Positions 35,004 through 42,750 of a stretch of 64,000 bases of DNA are shown in pieces. The first letter of the stretch is position 1; each line of letters begins with the position of its first letter. The notes under the pieces are model-generated. The model was not told the origin of the DNA. It searched no databases and saw only the letters and a program-made list of their open reading frames with translations. Source of the DNA: Flavobacteriaceae bacterium (GTDB lineage Bacteria > Bacteroidota > Bacteroidia > Flavobacteriales > Flavobacteriaceae); assembly GCA_023264015.1 (NCBI GenBank), contig JALQTJ010000001.1, positions 62,001-126,000 of the forward strand, given 5' to 3'. The translations under genes were made by a program, and so were the position numbers.

Positions 35004-35326
35004 GCAACGGCTCTATACCCTAAGTTTAGAAAGGGGTAGGGGAATATGTGAAACACAAAGCTCCACCATGGTCTTGGTTGAAGCTTTTTACAGATCATAT
35101 GAAGGGCTTCAGAACGAACATACCATCCTTCTTTAGGTAAAACTAGAATCACCGTATTATCAGCCAACTCAGGGTTTATTCCTCTTGAACGCATCCAATC
35201 TGTTGCCATTACCGATTTTGATGAGGCGTAATGAAAAAAGTGCTGGGGATCTCTCTTGCTCACCCATGCTATAGAGCCCGAGCAGAAGGCACATGTTGAG
35301 TCATAGATGATAGTGGGCGCATCCAT
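34967..35326 (-). CDS. DUF393 (DCC family) thiol-disulfide oxidoreductase-like protein
   Basis: A 119-residue thioredoxin-like protein of the DCC/DUF393 family. The N-terminal YDSTCAFCSGSI contains the CxxC pair; the later blocks KEGWYVRSEAL and a hydrophobic FHIFPYPFLNLGYRAVAYF match the family, which ends in a similar Tyr/Arg-rich tail. Redox activity is assumed from the CxxC. Its 3' end overlaps the DUF1704 gene by 37 bp on the opposite strand, and its ATG shares one base with the mutS2 stop, so it probably follows mutS2 on one transcript. Role unknown. Confidence 0.85.
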   Translation of the reverse strand: MDAPTIIYDSTCAFCSGSIAWVSKRDPQHFFHYASSKSVMATDWMRSRGINPELADNTVILVLPKEGWYVRSEALHMICKKLQPRPWWSFVFHIFPYPFLNLGYRAVAYFRSSIRLSNR

Positions 35327-37479
35327 TATGTTTTTTCTAGCTTCGATAAATGAACCTTAGTCGTGAACATTCCATAATTGACTGTTGCGATCTCCTTCTC
35401 AATGGCATCGATGGTTCCTGTAGATTTACTCTCCTCTAATCGCACACGATCACCGATTTTAAAGCTCTTAATGTTAGGTTTCGACTTTTTCGGCTTTTCT
35501 ACTTTAGGCTTAGACTGTTTTGGTAGTTCTTTTATTTCTTTCTTAAGCGTTTGCTCTTGTTCTTTCTTCGTCTTTCTTTCGGTTTTTACCTCAATGGCAT
35601 TTTTCTTCTTTCGTTTACTGTTCTCTGTCTCTACTAAATGTAAGACGCCACTGATCAGATTTCGTTTCTTTTGATCTACAAAATAGCGCTCCGATAGCTC
35701 ATCAAGCTTTTGCCCAAGCTGAATCATACGTTGATGATAATCGTATAATTGTTGGTAGCTCCTCAATTTGTCGTCTAGCTTTTCATTGAGCTTCTCAAGT
35801 CTTTCTGCTTCTTTTTTGGCGCGCTGAGCCTGCTCGTCTAGTACTGACTCCGTTTTAGTCATCTTTGAGCGCTCTTTCTGAAGCTTTGCTATAGTTTGAT
35901 CAAAGCGTACCTTTCCGCGCTCAATCTTTTTCTTCGCTCTATTTAAAAAGCGATAGGGGATGCCGTTCTTTTCGGCAACCTCGAAGGTAAATGAGCTTCC
36001 AGCCTCACCTAAAACCAATTGATAAATAGGTTCAAGGCTCTTGTTATCGAATAGCATATTGGCATTGGTTGCATGCTCTAGCTCATTTGCTAATAATTTA
36101 AGATTCGAATAATGTGTAGTGATTACTCCAAATGACTTGCGCTCGTAAAATTCTTCTAAAAAGGCCTCTGCGAGTGCGCCACCCAGTTCTGGATCAGAAC
36201 CTGTGCCAAATTCATCAATCAAAAACAACGTAGACTCGTCGCATTTCTGCAAAAACTGTCGCATGTTTTTGAGTCGAAAACTATAAGTGCTCAGATGGTT
36301 TTCAATAGACTGGTTATCGCCTATGTCGGTCATAAAATTCTCAAACAGGCAAACTGTACTACTTCTATGAACAGGAATTAATATTCCTGCTTGAATCATG
36401 AGCTGAAGAAGTCCAACGGTTTTTAGGGTAATACTTTTACCCCCAGCATTAGGACCAGAAATAACAATAATTCTATTTTCAGGATGCAGCTCAATGGTTT
36501 GAGGTTTTGTTATTCTGTTTTCTTTGCGATTTTGAACAAGAAGTAAAGGGTGATAGGCGTCCTTTAAATGCAGGTGTTGCGCTGAGTTTACCTCAGGCAT
36601 AATTCCATCAATCTTTTGGGCGTATTTCGCTTTGGCTGCGATAATATCAATCTGAATGAGATAGCGTGTGTAAAGCTCTAAATCTCGTCGAAATGGACGG
36701 ATAAATGAAGTGAGAAGCAGTAAGATTCGTCTAATTTCTTGCGCTTCTTCGTAAAGTAAATCGGCTAATGCACGCGAGTGCTGTTGAGTAGATTCAGGAA
36801 CGATATAAACAATAGATCCCGTTTTAGATGATCCGAGAAGACTCCCTTTTACTTTTCTGCGGTACATGGCTTTAACGGCCAATACCCTTTGATTTTCAAT
36901 TACCGTTTCTCTAATGTCGTCTAAATACTCCAATTTGGTGTAATGACTTAATGCGGCCCCAAAACTCTGGTTGATTTTTGCGCGTACCTCATTAATCGAT
37001 CTTCTCAAGTCATTTAATACAGGGGAGGCGTTCGACTTAATGACCCCGAACCGATCAATCACTTCAGCAATTTGCTTTTTAATCTCGGGCTCGTACACTA
37101 GAGAATCGAGTCGAGAAGCAAGCGTGGGATAATAGGTGTTGAATTTCTTAAAGAACTTGTAATGCGCTTCAAAAAGACTACAAACTTGCGCTATTCGTTG
37201 AAGCCCATCAGGCTCAATAGCCGTATTTTCGATTCTCAATAATCCAAGCTCTTCACTAATAGGGTCAAACCCGTGATTAGGAATACGGTTTTCATTCTCA
37301 AAACTCGAAAGATATTCTGAAGTATAGTTCAGTGTTTGCAGTACCTCTTCTTCTGAGAAATAAATAGAGAGTTCTACCGCATCTTCTTTAGCCTTCTCAT
37401 TGGTGCATAAAAGGGCTATTTGACTACAAACAGCGTCAAACTCTAAATCTACAAGGGCTTTTTTAAATACTGCATTCAT
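35326..37479 (-). CDS. mutS2: MutS2-type DNA-binding ATPase lacking the Smr domain
   Basis: A 717-residue MutS2 homologue. The clamp/lever helices (about 100-280) precede the ATPase with Walker A SGPNAGGKSITLKT, the DNQSIENHLSTYSFRL block, Walker B FLIDEFGTGSDPELGG and the switch TTHYSNLK. A long coiled region follows, then a Lys-rich linker (about 625-660) and a small beta domain KIGDRVRLEESKSTG. Canonical MutS2 (about 785 residues) ends in an Smr nuclease domain; none is visible here. MutS2 has been linked to suppression of recombination and to rescue of collided ribosomes. It is divergent from ung. Its stop overlaps the DUF393 start by one base. Confidence 0.9.
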   Translation of the reverse strand: MNAVFKKALVDLEFDAVCSQIALLCTNEKAKEDAVELSIYFSEEEVLQTLNYTSEYLSSFENENRIPNHGFDPISEELGLLRIENTAIEPDGLQRIAQVCSLFEAHYKFFKKFNTYYPTLASRLDSLVYEPEIKKQIAEVIDRFGVIKSNASPVLNDLRRSINEVRAKINQSFGAALSHYTKLEYLDDIRETVIENQRVLAVKAMYRRKVKGSLLGSSKTGSIVYIVPESTQQHSRALADLLYEEAQEIRRILLLLTSFIRPFRRDLELYTRYLIQIDIIAAKAKYAQKIDGIMPEVNSAQHLHLKDAYHPLLLVQNRKENRITKPQTIELHPENRIIVISGPNAGGKSITLKTVGLLQLMIQAGILIPVHRSSTVCLFENFMTDIGDNQSIENHLSTYSFRLKNMRQFLQKCDESTLFLIDEFGTGSDPELGGALAEAFLEEFYERKSFGVITTHYSNLKLLANELEHATNANMLFDNKSLEPIYQLVLGEAGSSFTFEVAEKNGIPYRFLNRAKKKIERGKVRFDQTIAKLQKERSKMTKTESVLDEQAQRAKKEAERLEKLNEKLDDKLRSYQQLYDYHQRMIQLGQKLDELSERYFVDQKKRNLISGVLHLVETENSKRKKKNAIEVKTERKTKKEQEQTLKKEIKELPKQSKPKVEKPKKSKPNIKSFKIGDRVRLEESKSTGTIDAIEKEIATVNYGMFTTKVHLSKLEKT

Positions 37480-37490
37480 TCTTCAGGGCA

Positions 37491-37517
37491 CAAAGATACA
37501 GGCTTTGGCTATCTTTA
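37491..37517. promoter_or_regulatory. Divergent -7 boxes for mutS2 and ung
   Basis: In the 41-bp gap TATCTTTG on the minus strand (37491-37498) is a perfect TAnnTTTG match, ending 11 bases before the mutS2 ATG. TATCTTTA on the plus strand (37510-37517) is a one-mismatch match ending three bases before the GTG chosen for ung, which would make that mRNA nearly leaderless. No -33 TTG is placed correctly for either. Confidence 0.4.
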
Positions 37518-37520
37518 AGG

Positions 37521-38222
37521 GTGTTTTTTAAATTACCCGTCCGAGGTTGGAAAGCGTTCTTTCACAGCAAAGAAATTGCAAACCACATTCAAGCGTTAGA
37601 GTCAGCTATTGAAGGTGCCTACAACGAAAAGTGTTGTATGCCTCCTATAGATCGTATTTTTCGCGCTTTTGAGCATTGTGATGCCGCATCCGCGAAAGTG
37701 ATTATACTCGGCCAAGATCCCTATCCAACACCGAACGTTGCCGATGGTCTAGCCTTTTCAACGGCAAAAAAAGGTCACATTCCAGCATCTTTAAAAAACA
37801 TACTCAAAGAGAGCGGGAACGCTGGAGCGACCGATGGTGATCTCACGTATTGGGCAGATCAAGGTGTACTTTTACTCAATACCGTTTTGTCTGTTGAGTG
37901 CGGTTCTCCAAACAGTCATAAGGGTATGGGTTGGGAACTTATAACCCAAAAAGCACTTTCTTTTTTAGTAGATAAAAAAAGGCCCATGGTACTCATGCTT
38001 TGGGGAAGTCAAGCTCAAAAATTAGGAGCTCCATTTATAGACAAAAGCCATCTACTGATTCTAAAATCAGGACATCCCTCACCATTAAGTGCGAATAGAG
38101 GTTTGTGGTTCGGAAACGACCATTTCAATAAAGCGAATCAATTTCTAGTGAATAACCACCTCGATCCTATCGATTGGAAATTACCCGCCAACACGTTTTA
38201 CAGTGAACCCACACTCTTTTAA
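37521..38222 (+). CDS. ung: Uracil-DNA glycosylase (family 1)
   Basis: Ung removes uracil from DNA. The 233 residues cover the family, with the water-activating motif GQDPYPTPNVADGLAFS, the uracil-specificity region LLLNTVLSVECG, MLWGSQAQ, and the minor-groove loop GHPSPLSANRG. The frame appears to begin with a GTG (VFFKLPVRGWKAFF); no in-frame ATG precedes the conserved GWKAFF block, so GTG is the best start. The last 42 bp overlap the convergent SUI1 gene, because Ung carries a tail (PANTFYSEPTLF) beyond the usual end. It is divergent from mutS2. Confidence 0.93.
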   Translation: MFFKLPVRGWKAFFHSKEIANHIQALESAIEGAYNEKCCMPPIDRIFRAFEHCDAASAKVIILGQDPYPTPNVADGLAFSTAKKGHIPASLKNILKESGNAGATDGDLTYWADQGVLLLNTVLSVECGSPNSHKGMGWELITQKALSFLVDKKRPMVLMLWGSQAQKLGAPFIDKSHLLILKSGHPSPLSANRGLWFGNDHFNKANQFLVNNHLDPIDWKLPANTFYSEPTLF

Positions 38223-38519
38223 ATAGGTCATGATTTTGTCTCTGTAATCTCCTTGAATGACGATAGATTCTTGTGCTATTCCTCCGCCTACATTAAGTAA
38301 AGACTTGAGTGCACTACTCAATTTTTTAAAATCTTGATTCGCTCCTTGATACCCTTTAATAACCGTGGTGGGTTTGCCTTTTCTTTTTTCGTAAACACAC
38401 TCTAGAGGAGGAGTTTGATGAATATAAAAGGGTAGGGAGGCGCCTTTAGCTTCAGCACTTGGGTCCTCTTCAGGAATATGATCAGGAAAGAGATTTTTAA
38501 GTTGATCGGATAGATCCAT
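38181..38519 (-). CDS. SUI1/eIF1-family translation factor (YciH-like)
   Basis: A 112-residue SUI1-domain protein. The first 45 residues are variable; the domain shows RKGKPTTVIKGYQG, then LLNVGGGIAQESIVIQGDYRDKI and a GFTVKRVGG terminus, matching bacterial YciH. YciH affects fidelity of translation initiation in vitro in E. coli; its role in cells is less clear. It lies 3 bp downstream of the 2OG-Fe oxygenase gene and probably shares its transcript. Its 3' end overlaps ung by 42 bp on the opposite strand. Confidence 0.88.
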   Translation of the reverse strand: MDLSDQLKNLFPDHIPEEDPSAEAKGASLPFYIHQTPPLECVYEKRKGKPTTVIKGYQGANQDFKKLSSALKSLLNVGGGIAQESIVIQGDYRDKIMTYLKECGFTVKRVGG

Positions 38520-38522
38520 AGC

Positions 38523-39461
38523 TTATTTCATCAGCCCCAATTCACGAAGGCGTTCGTTTAAAAATTCTCCAGCCGTTATGTCTTCGAACTGCTTCGGCTG
38601 ATCTTCTGAAATACAGTGAGGTAAGACGTTTAGAGGCATATCGCGTTTAGGATGCATAAAAAACGGAATAGAATATCTAGATTCGTTTTGAGCGCGTTCT
38701 GGATTGATAACACGGTGAATAGTAGACTTTAAACGATTGTTGGTATGTCTAGAAAGCATGTCACCCACATTTATCATAAGCTCATTCGGAGCGGCAATTG
38801 CATCGATCCATTCTCCATCTAAGCGCTGCACCTGTAAACCTCTACCATGAGCTCCCATTAACAACGTAATCAAATTAATGTCTCCATGGGCAGCAGCGCG
38901 TACTGCGTTTTGAGCGTTTTCATTGACTGGAGGATAGTGAATAGGGCGTAGAATAGAGTTACCGCCAATGATGAATTCATCGAAGTAATGCTTTGGCAAT
39001 TCTAAGTATTCTGAAAGTGCCCTAAGAAGCTCTAATGCGGTTTTCTCTAAAGCTTCAAAAGTTAATTGCCCATAGGTATTAAATTCTGGCAGTTCTTTAA
39101 CTATACAATTGGAAGGATAAATGTCATCAGGATCAAAATATTGACCGAAATGCCAAAACTCTTTTAAGTCAGGTACTTTAAAACCTTTTGCTGTTTCTTT
39201 TCCAAATGAAGTATAGCCACGTTGACCCGCTAAACCTTCTATCTCGTATTGTTTTTTGATGTCCTCAGGAAGCGCAAAGAATTGCTTTATTACGCGGTAA
39301 AGATTGTCAGTAAGTTCTTGATCTAGGTAATGTCCTGATAGTGCCACAAACCCTATGGTAGAAAAAGCATTACCGGTTTCTTCAATGAAGCGCAGCTGAT
39401 CATTCCGATCGCCAGAAACGTAGTGGGTAAGATTTACCGAGGGGACTTGAGAGATACTCAT
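38523..39461 (-). CDS. Isopenicillin N synthase-family 2-oxoglutarate/Fe(II) oxygenase
   Basis: A 312-residue cytoplasmic non-haem iron oxygenase. The N-terminal DIOX_N region covers about 1-120 (LSGHYLDQELTDNLY, GQRGYTSFG). The iron ligands are H and D in AAHGDINLITLL and the distal His in LKSTIHRVIN, with SRYSIPFF supplying the Arg-x-Ser that holds 2-oxoglutarate. Homologues are widespread in Bacteroidota and do not make penicillin; the substrate is unknown. No biosynthetic cluster surrounds it. The SUI1 gene follows closely. Confidence 0.88.
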   Translation of the reverse strand: MSISQVPSVNLTHYVSGDRNDQLRFIEETGNAFSTIGFVALSGHYLDQELTDNLYRVIKQFFALPEDIKKQYEIEGLAGQRGYTSFGKETAKGFKVPDLKEFWHFGQYFDPDDIYPSNCIVKELPEFNTYGQLTFEALEKTALELLRALSEYLELPKHYFDEFIIGGNSILRPIHYPPVNENAQNAVRAAAHGDINLITLLMGAHGRGLQVQRLDGEWIDAIAAPNELMINVGDMLSRHTNNRLKSTIHRVINPERAQNESRYSIPFFMHPKRDMPLNVLPHCISEDQPKQFEDITAGEFLNERLRELGLMK

Positions 39462-39498
39462 ATTTTCTATTTTACATAATATAAATTATAGGACTATT

Positions 39499-40434
39499 TT
39501 ATAGGTTGCGTATTCTACGCATTGCACGCCGTCTCAAATATACCGCTGGACTGCGTTTCATATTGATGAAATAGACCCCTGTCAATAAGATAAGCGCCGC
39601 CATAATACTTTGGCCGCTTAACGTTTCATTTAGTACTACAGCACCTAAAATCATAGCTACTATAGGATTGATATAGGTTGAAGTAGCCACTTTTTCAGGA
39701 CTTACCGTTTTCAATAAATAATTAAATGAAGTAAAAGCAACCAGGCTCCCGAATAAAATCAAACCTAACATAGCCCATAAAACGGGCGTGCTCCAAAGCG
39801 TTGGGTTTATCCATTCCTCATTTTTCACAAGACTCATTAGTACAAGGCTAATTCCGCCAAACACCATTTGATATCCTGAATTCACCAGATAATTCCCTGG
39901 AAGGTCTGCTTTACCCACAAAAATACTGGCGTATCCCCAGGTGACGACGCATCCTATAATCATCAAAATCCCTAACAGGCTTGACTCATCTTGTCTTATC
40001 TGCTCTTGAGTCACTAATAATAACATCCCAATGAATCCAATACCGACACCGATCCATGATAACTTCTTAATAGGTTTCTTTTCAATGATGCGAAGTAGCA
40101 ACAAAACTATTAAGGGCTGAGAAGCAATGATAAGGGCAGCAAAACCGCTATCTACATAAGAAAGCGCCCAAACGACAACTCCATTTCCGATGGCCAAAAA
40201 CAAGAAGCCTGCAATCATACTGTTTTTCATCTGTTGCAAGGAGATACGAATATTCTTCTTGAAAGAACGCGCCAGAAAAAGCATGAGTACTCCTGCAGTA
40301 CAAAAGCGAATTCCCGCCAACATGAATGGTGGTAATTCTGAAACCGCCACCTTATTCAACATATACGTAGACCCCCATATCGTATAGATAGAAAAGAAGG
40401 CTAAGTACTTGATTAAATTTGATTTAGGTTTCAA
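39499..40434 (-). CDS. EamA/DMT-family transporter (drug/metabolite exporter type)
   Basis: A 311-residue inner-membrane protein with ten predicted hydrophobic segments arranged as two EamA repeats. The first repeat starts IYTIWGSTYMLNKVAV and contains PPFMLAGIRF; the second has WGYASIFVGKADLPG and the late VSPEKVATSTYINPIVA block typical of the family. A basic C-terminal tail (RRRAMRRIRNL) is cytoplasmic by the positive-inside rule. Substrates vary from amino acids to nucleotide precursors and cannot be predicted. It stands between two unrelated genes. The AT-rich 56-bp upstream gap holds no clear promoter. Confidence 0.9.
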   Translation of the reverse strand: MKPKSNLIKYLAFFSIYTIWGSTYMLNKVAVSELPPFMLAGIRFCTAGVLMLFLARSFKKNIRISLQQMKNSMIAGFLFLAIGNGVVVWALSYVDSGFAALIIASQPLIVLLLLRIIEKKPIKKLSWIGVGIGFIGMLLLVTQEQIRQDESSLLGILMIIGCVVTWGYASIFVGKADLPGNYLVNSGYQMVFGGISLVLMSLVKNEEWINPTLWSTPVLWAMLGLILFGSLVAFTSFNYLLKTVSPEKVATSTYINPIVAMILGAVVLNETLSGQSIMAALILLTGVYFINMKRSPAVYLRRRAMRRIRNL

Positions 40435-40490
40435 GTATTAAATCTTTTAATTAAATGAAATAAACAGTTTAATTATTTTTATATAATTAA

Positions 40491-41885
40491 TTATAAATCA
40501 GAAAGTTGTATGAATTTTCCATTCCATATAAGCGCCTCTAGTTTTCCTTCTTTTTGCAAGAAGAAAGTCACGTGAGTGTAGGCCTCTTCTAATGATGGTG
40601 AAGCCGATCGAACTCCTTTAAATCCAAATGCTCCCTCTTTATTCAATCGACTAAAGGCATAGCCTTGGCGCAGGAGTTTATTTCTATCCTCAACTGTTTT
40701 AATCTTTCTAGAGTAACGTTTCGGAACAATCAATTCATATCCTTCGGCATTTCTCACTTCGTAGGCGTAATAAGTGCTTAGATCTCCCCTGTCTTCAAGA
40801 CTTGCCTCTAGGGTATAACTATCTGCTGCAGCCACTTCGTTTAAATTTATCCCCAGGTCCAATACATAAGGTTTGTCTTCTACCGTAACCTGAACCTTTT
40901 CGATTTTCAGATCAAACAACTTTCTGTCGTTTTCAGGAATACCCCAATAGACGGAGTCTGCCACTTGTTCAAAAGAAGAAGTTGCGACAGCATCAAGGGC
41001 TGACCCAATAAGGACATAATTCATTTTTCTTCCCATTGATTTTTCACGATCATCGGGGTACCCCCCTGTCTCAATAAGAATGAGTCGTGTTCCCCATAAC
41101 TGGATGTTATCTCCGAATGCGCGTGGCTCAAAGTCGTCACTATACCTCCCTGTATGCCCAGGAATAAATTTTTCATTAATAGCGTGAAGATATCCGATCA
41201 ACTGAGCAGCATCTCGACGCTTTTCATTCATATCCTTCTCATAGTTGTACGCTGTGGCTAAAAAGGAAATACTCGCCTGCTTTGGCGTACGTTCTACGTT
41301 GTAATACCTACTTTGATCGTGTAGATTAAATCCGTAGTCAGCATCAAGACTATCTCTTACACGCTTAAGAGTTTGTGCTTCTGGAGAAACAAGGCGTAAC
41401 GCATCTCTATTCAGATCTATCCCTAACGCGTTCTCACGCTGAAACACCTCAGCACCGTCAGGATTAAGCATTGGAATAACATGAATGCGCAATGCATTCA
41501 ATATATTTTTAACTCGAACGTTTTCTTGCTGAGCGCCAATAAAATGCAATAAATCAAATAGGGCACGTGTTGCTGTTGATTCATTGCCATGCATTTGAGA
41601 CCACATTAAAACATCTGTAGTTCCGTTTCCAAAACTCAGCATAGGCAAAGGTCTTCCCTGAACAGAGCTACCAACAATTCGAGATTCAAAAACTCCTGGG
41701 TATTGAGCAATAGTCTCATCAATGGCTGACAATACCTCGGTTTGCTTAATTCGTCTTTGTTGAAACCCGTCTACTTTGTAGGTTTCGTAATTCTCAAAGA
41801 GTTCGTCTGCGAAACTTAGATCTTGTGCATAGGTATTGGCGAAGCATACCAAAATGAACAACAAGGGGTGTCGAAATACGTTCAT
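40491..41885 (-). CDS. Exported M14-family zinc carboxypeptidase
   Basis: A 464-residue secreted metallocarboxypeptidase. A signal peptide covers about 1-21 (ending NTYAQ). The zinc ligands His and Glu are in QMHGNESTATRAL, the third ligand is likely His in FNLHDQS, and the general base Glu in LILIETGGYP. MLNPDGAEVFQR and GIDLNRDA bind substrate. A beta-rich C-terminal domain (about 330-464) follows. I placed the start at the ATG at 41885, which overlaps the menB stop as TAATG; an upstream ATG at 41897 would add four residues. Likely role: trimming peptides in the periplasm. Confidence 0.88.
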   Translation of the reverse strand: MNVFRHPLLFILVCFANTYAQDLSFADELFENYETYKVDGFQQRRIKQTEVLSAIDETIAQYPGVFESRIVGSSVQGRPLPMLSFGNGTTDVLMWSQMHGNESTATRALFDLLHFIGAQQENVRVKNILNALRIHVIPMLNPDGAEVFQRENALGIDLNRDALRLVSPEAQTLKRVRDSLDADYGFNLHDQSRYYNVERTPKQASISFLATAYNYEKDMNEKRRDAAQLIGYLHAINEKFIPGHTGRYSDDFEPRAFGDNIQLWGTRLILIETGGYPDDREKSMGRKMNYVLIGSALDAVATSSFEQVADSVYWGIPENDRKLFDLKIEKVQVTVEDKPYVLDLGINLNEVAAADSYTLEASLEDRGDLSTYYAYEVRNAEGYELIVPKRYSRKIKTVEDRNKLLRQGYAFSRLNKEGAFGFKGVRSASPSLEEAYTHVTFFLQKEGKLEALIWNGKFIQLSDL

Positions 41886-42724
41886 TAGGAAATCCATTTG
41901 TCCTTATCAAAATTGGGTTTTCTTTTCTCTAAGAAAGCATCTCTACCTTCTTTAGCCTCATCTGTCATATAGGCTAAACGTGTTGCCTCTCCGGCAAATA
42001 GCTGCTGCCCTACCATTCCATCATCTGTCAAGTTCATGGCATATTTTAGCATTTTTATAGAGGTAGGTGATTTTTCTAAAATCTCATTAGCCCATTCCAC
42101 TGCAGTCTCTTCAAGTTTGTGATGAGGGACCACTTTGTTCACCATGCCCATTTCATAGGCTTCTTGGGCCGAATAGGTTTTACCTAAAAAGAAAATTTCT
42201 CGAGCACGCTTCTGCCCCACCATCTTCGCGAGGTAAGCAGATCCGTAGCCTCCGTCAAAAGAAGTAACGTCTGCATCAGTCTGTTTGAATTTTGCGTGTT
42301 CTTTACTTGCTAGAGTTAGATCGCATGTAACGTGCAAACTATGGCCTCCTCCTACTGCCCACCCTGGTACAACAGCTATTACCACTTTCGGCATAAAACG
42401 AATAAGTCGCTGCACCTCAAGAATATTTAAGCGATGCTTGCCGTCATCCCCTACATAACCCCGATTACCCCTAGATCTTTGATCTCCTCCGCTGCAAAAG
42501 GCGTATACACCGTCCTTTGGTGAAGGCCCCTCTCCCGTTAAGAGTACCACTCCAATGGTCGGATCTTCTGAAACTGCATAGAAGGCATCATGCAATTCAC
42601 TGGTGGTAGACGGACGAAAGGCGTTTCTTACCTCGGGTCTGTTGATAGCAATTCTCGCGATAGCTCCAGAACGTTTAAAGGTGATGTCTTTGTATTCCTT
42701 TACCGTTTCGAATATGGTTTCCAT
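41885..42724 (-). CDS. menB: 1,4-dihydroxy-2-naphthoyl-CoA synthase
   Basis: MenB closes the naphthoquinone ring in menaquinone synthesis by an intramolecular Claisen condensation of o-succinylbenzoyl-CoA. The 279 residues belong to the crotonase superfamily, with the MenB-specific blocks YAFCSGGDQRSRG (oxyanion hole), PGWAVGGGHSLHVTCDLTLAS and TSFDGGYGSAYLAKMVG. The C terminus RKPNFDKDKWIS is also typical. No other men genes lie in the window. The M14 carboxypeptidase gene follows with a one-base overlap, which looks like operon packing rather than functional linkage. Confidence 0.95.
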   Translation of the reverse strand: METIFETVKEYKDITFKRSGAIARIAINRPEVRNAFRPSTTSELHDAFYAVSEDPTIGVVLLTGEGPSPKDGVYAFCSGGDQRSRGNRGYVGDDGKHRLNILEVQRLIRFMPKVVIAVVPGWAVGGGHSLHVTCDLTLASKEHAKFKQTDADVTSFDGGYGSAYLAKMVGQKRAREIFFLGKTYSAQEAYEMGMVNKVVPHHKLEETAVEWANEILEKSPTSIKMLKYAMNLTDDGMVGQQLFAGEATRLAYMTDEAKEGRDAFLEKRKPNFDKDKWIS

Positions 42725-42750
42725 AAGTTCACTTTATGAGGTGGAATCTG

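Noticed and set aside
38523..39461. Isopenicillin/beta-lactam biosynthesis
   Set aside because: Only the general 2OG-Fe oxygenase fold is present; no NRPS or related genes are nearby.
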